From contig CM057142.1 in the NCBI GenBank assembly GCA_029964075.1, positions 5,099,770-5,163,769 of the forward strand: a stretch of 64,000 nt of DNA, given 5' to 3'. Positions 55,101 through 63,360 of the stretch are shown here, in pieces. The position numbers were made by a program, and so were the translations under genes. This stretch comes from Patiria pectinifera. Lineage: Eukaryota > Echinodermata > Asteroidea > Valvatida > Asterinidae. Each line of letters begins with the position of its first letter. Position 1 is the stretch's first letter. The notes under the pieces were generated by a model, which worked only from the letters and a program-made list of their open reading frames with translations, was not told the origin of the DNA and made no database searches.

Positions 55101-58100
55101 GAGTGTTCAAACTTGAATTGGATGGATACAACCAAACACAGTGCACAAGTGACTCCTCAACGGTTACAATTGGAGAGTTAGGAGATACCACTAAGAGGGA
55201 AATTCAAATGCATTGGACAGGCCAAATGTATTTAGTAATCTTCCATTGACTAGACTCTTGAGTCTCTTCGAATAATTGCAACAGATCTTTTAATGTCGTA
55301 ACTCCTGTTTCAAATGTCCAACTTGACTCGAATTCCTATCAAATCTTCCAAATTTGGCAAAAAAATCTTGAATACCAGTCTGAAATAGATGTCAAATAAA
55401 TCCACTTTATTCAGGTGTTACAACTTCAATTTTGGTTGATTCACTTACCTTTCCTCATCCAGATCCATCCACTTTTTGCCTTCTGGAACAGTCCGCGTGA
55501 TGTCGCCTCTGTACATGACCTTCTTGTTGGACCCAATGGCCCACACCACACCCCGATTTGCGGCAATCTGCACCACGTAAGCATTGCTGCTGACGCGCTC
55601 CTCTCTCGTGAGTGGCAAATCCCGGCTCATGCCTTTATGCACGCAGATGTCACCGTTTCCCTTGACGACCCAGGCCATATTTTCATCCAAGCAGATATGG
55701 ATGGTTCCTTTGGAAGCCTCGTACCACTTAGTTCCAATCGGCGACTGGGGGCTGATAGGGGCACAAGCGAAAGCCGTGCCCGATTTCCGATGCAGACGCC
55801 AGACGATGTTTCCGTTCGGGGAGGTGGCTATCTGCATTGCAGAGTCCTTCAACTTGTTCCACTTGATGGTGACGTTGGACACTAGGGAATGGTAGACCTT
55901 GTCGCGGTTGTCCACGCACCAGACGTGCTTGTCAGACACCACCAACTGCATGATGTACCCCGGCGTGTTGCACTGCATCCAGCTGCCGGCGAATCGTTGC
56001 TGGATGTTCTCGGGGATCGGAGTTTCCTCCAAAGCCCCCTCATCATTGTCATCTGGATCCGCATACGGCTGAACCAGCTCCTGGTGAACTCGTGGTTGGC
56101 TTGCGTCGACTACAAAGACTTCCGGAGGGTTGCTGGCATCGCTGCTTGGAGTTTCAGCCAGATATTTTGGGTAAAACTCCTCATCGGTGGAATCTGACAT
56201 GCGGGTGCCAAATTGAGGCGATGCCACATTGCCTCCCGCGGGTGAGGCTTTGTTATTCGTGAACTGCCTAGGTTGGTCCAATCTGTCAGAAGGTACCGTT
56301 TTTTCAAGGTCCAATTTCAAGCTGTCGGTGTCAGACCTCAGCGAGTGTATACTATTAGTATTCATCATCCAGTGGCCATCCTCTTGCAATCCTCGTTTTG
56401 CAGCATCCGGGGTGTCTTCCCAAGACCTCAATGTTCCTGGAAAATCTCTCGGGCTGGGGTCGGACATGCTGCTGTCAACCGGCGTGCCGACCCACGGAGC
56501 TGCGTCATCCACACTGCTGGAAACCACGCCTCCTAGAATGACCTTCCCAGAGGGGTACTGACAATATTCAGGGTGTCCCGCAACTCCAACAGGTTCAGCT
56601 TCTGTCTGACCCATGTCAGCATCATCTTTTCCCCCGCCACTGTTCGCAGTACTGCTGCCATGCCTGCTGTTGTTAGACACGCCGTTCATAAGGTCCTCCG
56701 ATCCTGTGCTTTTCACGCTGTCTGCGTGAGCCTTCCCGATTTCACTTGGGTCACTTTTGGACCTGCCGCGAAGCTTTCCATTTTCAAGTCTATCAGACCT
56801 CAGTCTCTGGTTATCGCTCTCGGTACTGCCTGTCCACCTCCGGTCAGATTCTGACTTGCCTCCGTTGTGAGAGGGACTGTTAAATCCATCTGGGATTGGG
56901 GACGGTGTTGCCGATCGATCTTTCTTTGATCCTAATAAATACCAAAAAACCCATGGTGTCCAAAATGTCAAAATGCTTGTCCCGACAAAGAAAAATCTAG
57001 TATAAGTGATCCGGAAATCGCATGTGTCAACTTTTTTTCCGATGTTTTTTGTCCGATCGATCTTTCTTTGATCCTAATAAATACCCCCAAAAAACATGGT
57101 GTCCAAAATGTCAAAATGCTTGTCCTGACAAAGAAAAAATCTAGTACACGTGATCCGCAAATCGCATGTGTCAACTTTTTTCCGATGTTTTTTGTTCTTA
57201 AAAAAGGGAAATTGTGTGCATTTTTAAACAACCTCAATGACCCTTAGATGACCTTCGACCTCCAATTTCAGATGAGTTGTGATGAAACCCCACCCACGGA
57301 TCACTCCATCCAAGTGACATTAAAATCCATCAAATTCCGTAGACAAAGAAACATATTTGAAAAATGACCTCTAATGACCCCTACATGACCTTTGACCTCA
57401 GTAATCTGATGAAGAATTGTGTCTTCCCACCCAAGGGTCACTGCATCCTAGGCCAAGTTCGCACAAGGACTATAGTTGACCAATGGTTAACTAACGTTTG
57501 CCCGAACTCTGTCTAGTCGATGGTGGTTGACTACGCTAGTCGACTATTTGGAACCAGCCTACTGGGGTTGGTTGCTTCGCTGGTAACCAATAGCCGCGCG
57601 CATTCATAACGCTAGCAGAGAGCCAGGATCCAGAAGTTTTGCGATGACATTTTGACCAGCGTTTGAATAGAGACGTTCGCACGTTGCTATCAGTGCGCAG
57701 GCGTAAGGTACGTCACAAATCAACCACTAGTCGACTAATGGTCCTTGCCCGAACTTGGCCCAAGTTTCATCAATATCCATGAAAACATGTAGAAGCTATA
57801 GATTTTTTTTCAAAAACTTAATCTAAACTTTAACATACATATGGGTCTCTGGGTCTATGGTCATATAGAATTTAGGACTGGTTAGTGTCTTCCAAAAGTT
57901 CGTTTCGGCAACACAAAATTGATAATTGGATAGTGTAAAAATGAAGCTTGGCGACTGATTTTACAAAACTGAAATGTGATGTGCTGCCATCATGTTTACA
58001 CTTGCTTGAAAATCCAAATGAAGGTGCTATTTTCTTTTCCTTTTGATTTGGTTTCCTTTTGCTCTTTTACCTTTCTGAGCTTTCTTCTTCTTCTTTTTGG

Positions 58101-61100
58101 AATGTTTGGTCGGTTGAAAGAGGACGTCGTCAAAGCTCTTCTGTCCGATCTCCAAGAGTTTCTTTTCATTGAGAGTCATCACGGGTGGTTCCTCTCCGCC
58201 GGTCGTCTGTTCTGGAGCCTGTTCGGTAGCCTGGTTGGCGGCCTGGTCGGTGGCCTGGGCCGATGCCGCCTGATCTTGAAGTGTCTCGGTGACTTCCTGG
58301 CAAGGTTCCGTCTGTATCTGAGGAATTTCGGGGGATGATTGCTCTCTGGTGGCCTCTTTTCTTGCTGCAAACCTAGCATTAAGGATGTGAGGTTTACATG
58401 TTTAAATGGGAAAGAGAAAAAATATCAGAGTCTGTTCACAAGTTTTCTCAAACATTTAAACAGGACCAAAATTTTAAGAGTGAGCCAGACCTGGTATCTT
58501 TGTATATTTACACAAGTCCTCCAATGGTTTCTTTACAAAGTTCAGCGAAGATGCCTGTGAGCTTTTTTAATTCACAACACATTTGAAGCATGTTAGTTGA
58601 CATTAGTTTGCAATGATCGACACATACATATTAAGACAATTAGATACATTGTATACCATTTATAATGTTTGATGTTTTATATGCAGCCAGTCCAAGATCA
58701 ACGTTCCCTGCTTCTCCTACACTGGCGCACACATACTGGGGCCAGCGACAGCCTTTGTAAGTGTTGCTGAATGTTTAAATGTTTAAATGTTTAAACGGTG
58801 CGAGAAAGCTCCGCTAAATGTTTACCAAAATTAGACCTTATTCTTGAGTGAATGAAGTCGGTGGAAAGCTGGCATGTTGGTATTTTGGCGCCCCATACAT
58901 CACCACATTCCAGCTGAAAAATGGTGTAGTTTATTCATAGCATGTGACTAAGCAAACAATTTGGTTCTGCGGACAGCAATAAGCAATGTGGTGAGGAACG
59001 AGTTAAAATAATGTGGATTCTCCTCCTTACCTTGCAGCCAGGAGCTCCGGCGAAAGAGTTGCGTCCGGAGTCTCCCCGGAAAAGATAGGAATGTTGTCTT
59101 GGCTGCTTCGTCGCGAGGATCCGGTGCTCTGGCCCTCCTCGGAATCGTGTTTCCCAAACTTGGGCACCAACTTAGCCGTGGTGTCCGCCAGTTCCTCCTT
59201 GGCTTTGCTGAAGAGGCTTCTCATGGCTGACAGGCCTTGCCTGAAGCTGGTTTTTCTCTGGGTGCCGGGGCTGTCGGTACCCGACGTCTGGCCGGAGCCA
59301 GCTGCTGATTCTGGCAACTTCAACAAGCGCTCGGCATCCGACATCACCGGAAGTTCTGCATAAGAAAATAATGGTTTCTATTGATACTGACCACTCCTTG
59401 GATCTGCTCAGAAGAAGAAAAACCATATCGTCGCGTCAGTGCAACAAGGTCGTAACTCCATTCTGCAACAAAGTCGTATCTCGTGCGAATACGCTCCGTA
59501 CAACAAGGTTGTATCTCGACGTCCATTGACTTTGTGTGTACATCCGGGTTATTTTAAGTGAGATACAACCTTTTGACATTCTGAAACTCACGTTTCACGT
59601 ACGACCCATTTTAGGAGAAACGACCTTGTTGCATGGACACGACGATATGTGATTTGACCTGGATGCATTGGACTAGGTTCAAAGCGTCAAGTCTAATGAT
59701 TGAATCTTTAAAGTCATGATTATTGTAACTTGATGGAAATAAGAGGGAAGCTTACAATTATAAACCAACAGAAAACATGATTTTGGTTGAATTATAATAT
59801 TTCTGAGAAAAGAAAGCAATGCACCAATGCAAATTTTATACGCAAATTTTCAACTTTAATTCTTTTTCCTCCAAATTCAGAGCCAATAAACATTTTGTAA
59901 AAACTCTTTCTCCTAAAATCACTTTAACCAAACCTTTTTTTCAGAGTGTGAAATTACAATGAGATGTCAGGCATACAAAAAAAAATATAGGCCCTGTCAA
60001 TTTTTTTTTAGTGCATTCTAAAAGTTAGTGGAGGAATTTGGCACTGTGCATGGGACACATCAAAATTGATTGCTGTTGGTTCGTTTTTGTAAAAACAGTT
60101 TATATTCAGAGCGTGTTTGTATTGGGAAACAGATACCGACACAGGAAAGGGATCCATTGTAAGTCAGGTATCGTTTGTGTTATGATGACGCCTTGCAGAC
60201 CTTTTGGTTGGGTGAACTCCGGCGTTGTCGCAATCCGAATCAGTTGTCTATCGGTTCCCCGTCTGAGAACGTAAATCTCATCTCCGAAGGTTGCCACGGA
60301 AACGATACTCCCAAGGTCCCCCTGACTGCTTGCGATGACCCTGGCTCCGCTTGGACCGTGGATGTCGAGCACGGCCAGCAAATTGTGCGACCACGTCAGT
60401 ACCATGGTCTCTTTGAAGAACAACACGGGGCCAAATTGGAGGTCCGCGGTGTTGCAGACCGCGGGTCGCGTGGACATCTTAAGCATGATCGTCTGGTGCT
60501 GGCTAGACAGGAGGTGTTTAAACTTGAGGGTTTCTTGGACCGTGCCGTCTGCGGTGGCGTGCCACATGCGTAAACCCGGCCGGGTTGCGCAGAGAGTCGC
60601 GTCGCTCGCCTTGCACAGAGCGGGGACAAAGTGGGCACCAAAGTACCCTTTGCTGTTGGGAAAAAGGAGGGAAAAAAATGGGATTCATGATTCATGTATA
60701 TTAATTCACAAAGTGTATCAGTCAGTGAGTCAGTATGTCAGTCAGTCAGGTACAAAGAGGACTATAGGCTCCGTGCACAAGCACCACATCACATGGAGAG
60801 TTAAAGGTGATCTAGACTGGTTCCCGGTCCATCCACTGCGTATTTCGAATGTATTCAAAGTTATTGGAGGCGGGGATTAGTCTCGGAGACCATTGCAAGT
60901 TGAATTCGAACGTATTCCCGCGCCAACAACGCCTGACGCTCACGCGAAGATGCGGTGGCTAATAGCTTTTGCACATTCAGGAAGTCGTGCGTACTTCGTG
61001 CTAACCAGTACAATACGCACACGCTGGGTGTCCCGTCCACGGAACCCGCAAAAGAGGTAAAATCGCACCCTCTTTTGTTGGTGCACGGTGCCCATAGGCT

Positions 61101-63232
61101 TGCTCTCTGGACCAGCCTCTCCCCCCCCCAAAAAAAACCCCCAACAACATGAAATATGTTATCCGCGGCACTTACGTTTTTCTTGGCTGTTGACCGACTT
61201 GCTGTAGCCTGTAATTTTCATCAGTGTAGCACATCACTGTTCTGCTGAAGGTTGATACTATCAGGATCTTGTGAGCGTAGTTAAGCTGCACGATCGGCAT
61301 ATCTTCCTTGAATATGAGCTCTGAGTGGCAATTATTCTGGAGAGAGTCAGAAACATGGAACGTATCACACATAAAAAAAATCTGTCACTTATTTGTATTT
61401 CACGAGTTCTTGTTGGATCTCAAGAGCGGTATTAAAATCATTTTGTGCTGGTTATTTAAAAAAAATATTTTGTAAAGAGCTACCTCCAAATATAAGTTAC
61501 TGCCAGTGATTGCCAACATTCCATCGGGGTCATTCTTCCATGCATGTGCACTTGGGTTAATTTCGGGACGAAGAAAGTCATTGGTTATGTAAACTTTACC
61601 GTAGCATGCTCGAAATCTGTGATTGACCTTTTAACCTTTCAAGGGATGTGGAAGTGGAAAAACGATCTTTCATATTCCCATTTGTGTTCTTGACGGATAG
61701 AAATTACATGCGATTTACAATGATAAATATGGATGACCCACACGGAGTCGCGCGATTACAATAGTAGTTTTACATAGCAGTGGTCGTCCTCACGGGACTT
61801 TTCAGAGGCGTAAAAATACAATGAAATTCTGCGACCCAGTCAAAACTTACTGCCGCAGAGCATAACACTTTAAATCGACACTTGACAAAGTTTTTTGGCT
61901 GTCCGCACTGGACTCAATTTGGTTAAGTTGACAACAGTCTACGGAAATTTTACCCCCAAAAACGTCCAATGCGAATGCGGATTATATCTTACCTCGTAAA
62001 AATCCACATCACAGTACACAATATTCCCGACCGAGTCACCGGTAAACAGCTTCATACCGTTGGCGCTCCATTCGGCACACGTCACGTTGCTTTTGTGGCC
62101 ACCGTCGACGAGAAACTTCTTCAGCTATTCAAAGAATAGATCAGACTTTTCCAATGAGATATAGAATAGTGCTAATAGCCCTTAACTACGACTTTTTTCC
62201 TCTCCCCGTTACCTTGGCAATTCATAATTTGACATTCAAGCATCATTAAGAATCATTTCAAATGATTTTTATTTGCTGGGTAGGTAGTTTGCTATTCATA
62301 ATCACTCTTGGAGGACGACTGAATTAAGGCGTGCAGCACTGTGGACCAATGGTTATGGTGTTCGACTCACGTGCCATGGAACGGGGGTTCGACTCCTGAC
62401 GGGGAACATGGTGCTTCTGTTCTTGGGCAAGACACTTTACTATGATTGTCTCTCTCCACCCAGGAGTATAAATGGGTACCTGTGACGGTAGAGACCAGAA
62501 TGCGCTGATCTCGAGCTGCTGCAGAAACTGGTCTCATGGCCTGATGAACAGGGGTAATAATTGTGAAGCGCTTTGAGACCTTTGGTTCAAAGCGCTACAT
62601 GTATACATGTATATAAGCACCATATTATTATTATCAAAATTATGAAATCATAGATGTCTGATGTAACAGGAACAGGAAAAAAAGTGGACTCCAAATTTAT
62701 AGCATGACCCTCATATAAGCCTTAATAAAACACTGATGGAAGCCATGAGAATAAGAATAGCAAGGTCTTTTCACACAGTCGTCTTGGCTTCCTGTGTTCA
62801 AGCAACACGGATCCAACCCGAGTGAACTTGGGTCAGATGAGAAAAGTGTCAGCAGTGCATACTGTTAAACATTTACGCCAGTTTTTACGAGGATCAACCA
62901 TACTTTTTATTATTTTTATACCCGGGCAGAGCTGCTCAACCTTGGTCCCGACTCAGGATGAATTTGACCTGTACAGAGCACTGGACCCATGTAGAAGCCG
63001 AGTTGGAGTCTTGCTAGTGTGAAAGGTTTTCCAAAAATCTCTGTGTTGGACCCAGGGTCAGCACTGAGATTTTTCGATAGTGTGAAAGGCCTTTTCATAC
63101 CTCTGTGAGGGTTTGACCAGGTCGTTTGGCAGGCAGGAGGTACACTTCTACTTGTCCACTGGAGGTGCCCACGGCAATCTGATGGTCAATGCTCGTCAGC
63201 AACTTGACGCAGGTTATGCGGCAACTTCGGTC
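45982..63232 (-). CDS. TECPR2: TECPR2, WD/tectonin-repeat autophagy protein (14 exons; first N-terminal exons outside window)
   Basis: TECPR2 binds ATG8-family proteins through a C-terminal LIR, associates with HOPS and BLOC-1 and supports ER export and autophagosome-lysosome traffic; human loss causes a hereditary sensory-autonomic neuropathy (family knowledge). Exons: 63232-63101, 62124-61993, 61336-61176, 60652-60201, 59355-59031, 58360-58071, 56931-55449, 54450-54315, 53313-53100, 50998-50909, 50349-50119, 49321-49031, 48393-48244 and 46124-45982. They total 4230 nt, 1409 residues to the stop. Window residues 1-292 are WD-like repeats (GHKSNVTCAEWSANGMKLFT, QVGQQPRK). Residues 293-800 are a disordered Ser/Gln/Lys-rich linker with K6. 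About 830-1390 are tectonin repeats (VWCVDNRDKVYHS, VWAIGSNKKVMYRGDITRTV, VWALDNKRAVYVRRGI). The end, EDDWELL, is the LIR (human DEWEVI). About 75 N-terminal residues are missing relative to the 1411-residue human protein. Confidence 0.97.
46263..46575. repeat. Truncated copy of that MITE with a 17-bp tandem array at its end
   Basis: Bases 46265-46396 hold about 7 tandem copies of CCCTAACGCGGCACAGC, the terminal motif of the family. The rest (GCTAGAGCAAAAAAGTCACT, GATTTTCCGATTTTATTTTG) matches the body of 9336-9949. Confidence 0.82.
47131..48213. mobile_element. Repeat with TTAAAGGTCCCGTGAAA ends, copy in TECPR2, interrupted
   Basis: Starts TTAAAGGTCCCGTGAAATGT and ends GACACTTTAA. Split at a TA by the fold-back element 47703-48199. 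Confidence 0.78.
47703..48199. mobile_element. Fold-back DNA element (about 500 bp) flanked by TA
   Basis: CGGGGTGGATCCAAAAAACC on the left and the complementary TTTTATCCACCCTG on the right, with TA on both sides. The two halves are nearly perfect inverted repeats of about 200 bp (for example CTATTTAGAGACTTGCGCC against TGCAAGTCTCTAAATAG). TA duplication suggests Tc1/mariner affinity. Confidence 0.85.
48244..48393 (-). CDS. TECPR2: TECPR2 exon, last tectonin repeat
   Basis: Encodes GTQATHLCISCSTVWALCPN, then GDIACRFGITEKNCMGDYWK and KVPGSYKYLS, matching human TVWARCPNGDLARRYGVTDK. Confidence 0.95.
48593..49013 (+). repeat. Dispersed repeat A copy 2
   Basis: Aligns along its whole length with 42-456 with few differences. 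It lies in a TECPR2 intron and ends 17 bp from the donor end of exon 49321-49031. Confidence 0.78.
49031..49321 (-). CDS. TECPR2: TECPR2 exon, tectonin repeats
   Basis: Encodes GPCKVVHFSCGADVVWACDN through LVWALDNKRAVYVRRGICEE and LEWEVVE, matching human HIWACDSRGGVYFRVGT and VRTGITEEMPVGTAWEHV. It directly follows a dispersed repeat ending at 49013. Confidence 0.95.
49461..49907. mobile_element. MITE of the same family, truncated
   Basis: GTCCATCATTTGCAGCTATC to CTTCATCAGGTTAC in reverse orientation relative to 43598. The right terminus is missing. Lies in a TECPR2 intron. Confidence 0.75.
50119..50349 (-). CDS. TECPR2: TECPR2 exon, tectonin repeat
   Basis: Encodes GMIWAALKSGEVFSFPPDTR through DTMWALQEDGDIYIRKQISE and WKKLVLDQL, matching human ALWALDSLGQVFIRTLSKSC. 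Confidence 0.94.
50405..50815. repeat. Dispersed repeat with DR1-like motifs, copy 2
   Basis: Contains CATGACCTTTGACCTCAGTA and GTTGACCTTTGACCTACGAC, then ATTTAGGACTGGTTAGTGTC. Lies in a TECPR2 intron. Confidence 0.82.
50909..50998 (-). CDS. TECPR2: TECPR2 short exon
   Basis: Encodes GSVWESGCPVGLPISAAWVS and VSATGVYGPS, counterpart of human ATKWAFVLASAAPTKEGS. Acceptor ATGTCAG; donor GTAAGA, phase 1. Needed for frame. Confidence 0.88.
51066..51511. mobile_element. hAT-like non-autonomous element, exact 8-bp target duplication
   Basis: Starts CAGTGTTCTAGTACTCG and ends CGACTACAACACTG. GTATGTCA flanks both sides (51058-51065 and 51512-51519). Both ends carry many ACTCGT/TACTCG repeats. No transposase ORF. 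Confidence 0.92.
51569..52120. mobile_element. Full-length MITE, TTAAAGGTAGAGTAGATCATTTG family
   Basis: Perfect inverted ends (TTAAAGGTAGAGTAGATCAT and its reverse complement), 552 bp, in a TECPR2 intron. No ORF of note. Confidence 0.9.
52546..53080. mobile_element. MITE TTAAAGGGACACTAGGTCCTG next to a TECPR2 donor
   Basis: Inverted ends TTAAAGGGACACTAGGTCCT and AGGACCTAGTGCCCCTTTAA, 535 bp. It ends 14 bp from the donor hexamer of exon 53313-53100. Confidence 0.88.
53100..53313 (-). CDS. TECPR2: TECPR2 exon
   Basis: Encodes VPMGEYLMQDPSALKMLLNI through VSKGNLLG, matching human FHVAKGSLIGTYW. Acceptor CACTCTCAG; donor GTAGGC, phase 1. A MITE ends at 53080, 14 bp beyond the donor hexamer. 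Confidence 0.9.
53446..54056. mobile_element. MITE with CCCTAACGTGGCGCACTTTGA ends, copy 2
   Basis: Starts TGTTCCCTAAGGTGGCGCAC and ends AGTGCGCCACGTTGGGGG, with an internal copy TTCCCTAACGTGGCGCAC at about 53664. Reverse orientation relative to 9336-9949. Lies in a TECPR2 intron. Confidence 0.8.
54315..54450 (-). CDS. TECPR2: TECPR2 exon, tectonin repeat
   Basis: Encodes SCKLRFVSIALDSRNVGWGI, DEEGLVWFRSGVTPSSPRGD and DRKWWQ; human has LWFRTGIISKKPQGDDDHWW. Donor GTACGC, phase 0. Confidence 0.94.
54451..55448. other. TECPR2 intron, unique
   Basis: Contains a doubled GGGCGCTATTTGCAGA motif at 54640-54690; otherwise nothing recognised. Confidence 0.5.
55449..56931 (-). CDS. TECPR2: TECPR2 large exon, linker plus first tectonin repeats
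   Basis: 494 codons. The first two thirds are Ser/Asp/Gly-rich linker (GSKKDRSATPSPIPDG). From about FAGSWMQCNTPGYIMQLVVS on come tectonin repeats: KHVWCVDNRDKVYHSLV, NIVWRLHRKSGTAFAC, MAWVVKGNGDICVHKGM and VVWAIGSNKKVMYRGD. It ends KKWMDLDEE. Donor GTAAGT, phase 2. Its acceptor and first 21 bases are duplicated just upstream (see findings). Confidence 0.95.
56911..57192. repeat. About 140-bp tandem duplication over a TECPR2 exon border
   Basis: CCGATCGATCTTTCTTTGAT occurs at 56911 and 57053, followed in both by the same about 120 bp. The first unit holds the real acceptor of exon 56931. Confidence 0.85.
56990..57925. repeat. Dispersed repeat with DR1-like motifs, copy 3, interrupted
   Basis: Contains GATGACCTTCGACCTCCAAT and CATGACCTTTGACCTCAGTA, and resumes after the insertion 57451-57760 with CAAGTTTCATCAATATCCAT. 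Confidence 0.8.
57451..57760. mobile_element. Nested 310-bp TIR element
   Basis: GGCCAAGTTCGCACAAGGAC faces GTCCTTGCCCGAACTTGGCC. It splits a stretch that reads GCATCCAAGTTTTATCAAAA uninterrupted at 33099. Contains several GTCGACTA motifs. Confidence 0.82.
58071..58360 (-). CDS. TECPR2: TECPR2 exon, Gln/Ala-rich then poly-Lys linker
   Basis: Encodes a Q/A/T/E-rich run (DQAASAQATDQAANQATEQA) then LLEIGQKSFDDVLFQPTKHS and K6AQK, like the human VKPIKVKRKKKKKK segment. Of two acceptor AGs (CAGCAAG) only the downstream one is open. Confidence 0.85.
59031..59355 (-). CDS. TECPR2: TECPR2 exon, disordered linker
   Basis: Encodes ELPVMSDAERLLKLPESAAG through ATLSPELLAA, Ser/Gly/Lys-rich. Includes SFRQGLSAMRSLFSKAKEEL, a likely amphipathic helix. 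Acceptor ATGCAG; donor GTAAGG. Little family similarity is expected here. Confidence 0.82.
59420..59655. mobile_element. TIR element with repeated CAACAAGGTCGTA motifs
   Basis: CATATCGTCGCGTCAGTGCA faces CATGGACACGACGATATGTG. Inside are CAACAAGGTCGTAACTCC, CAACAAAGTCGTATCTCG and CAACAAGGTTGTATCTCG, then inverted copies (GAGATACAACCTTTTG, ACGACCTTGTTG). In a TECPR2 intron. Confidence 0.75.
60201..60652 (-). CDS. TECPR2: TECPR2 exon, end of WD domain
   Basis: Encodes TKGYFGAHFVPALCKASDAT through LRRGTDRQLIRIATTP and FTQPK. Matches human GACFIPGLCKQSDLTLYASR. The donor AAAAG/GTCTGC is weak but is the only nearby GT giving the phase 1 that exon 59355 needs. Confidence 0.88.
60716..60752. repeat. 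GTCA tetranucleotide tract
   Basis: CAGTCAGTGAGTCAGTATGT then CAGTCAGTCAGG in a TECPR2 intron. Confidence 0.8.
61176..61336 (-). CDS. TECPR2: TECPR2 exon, WD-like repeat
   Basis: Encodes NNCHSELIFKEDMPIVQLNY through YRLQQVGQQPRK. Acceptor CTCTCTCCAG; donor GTAAGT, phase 2. It matches human IVQLDYSQKVLLVSTLQRSL. Confidence 0.95.
61993..62124 (-). CDS. TECPR2: TECPR2 exon, WD-like repeat
   Basis: Encodes LKKFLVDGGHKSNVTCAEWS, then ANGMKLFTGDSVGNIVYCDV and DFYE; the human counterpart reads ALAWSPNGMKLFSGDDKGKI. Phase 0 at both ends, donor GTAAGA. Confidence 0.95.
62328..62636 (+). mobile_element. tRNA-derived SINE, most complete copy
   Basis: Head GCACTGTGGACCAATGGTTA with A-box, B-box GGGGTTCGACTCC, conserved body TTGGGCAAGACACTTTACTA and CCACCCAGGAGTATAAATGG, end AGCGCTACATGT and (ATT)n. 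Lies in a TECPR2 intron. Confidence 0.8.
63101..63232 (-). CDS. TECPR2: TECPR2 exon, WD-like repeat
   Basis: Encodes DRSCRITCVKLLTSIDHQIA, then VGTSSGQVEVYLL to TLTE, matching human ITVVKLLSCFDDLVAAGTAS. Acceptor AACAG; donor GTATGA. It is the most upstream exon in the window; 63233-64000 shows no further one. Confidence 0.9.
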
Positions 63233-63360
63233 CTGTTTGAGACGAAATATTGACACACCGAATCATTATAAACGAGAATGTTCCTCAACAAGTGCATTGG
63301 GAACTTAAACAGGTGAAAATCAAGCAATATTTTTCAAATATTTACTCAACTCGGTGAGTA

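Noticed and set aside
60335..60880. 181-residue plus-strand ORF
   Set aside because: Antisense to the TECPR2 exon 60652-60201, which matches the family closely.
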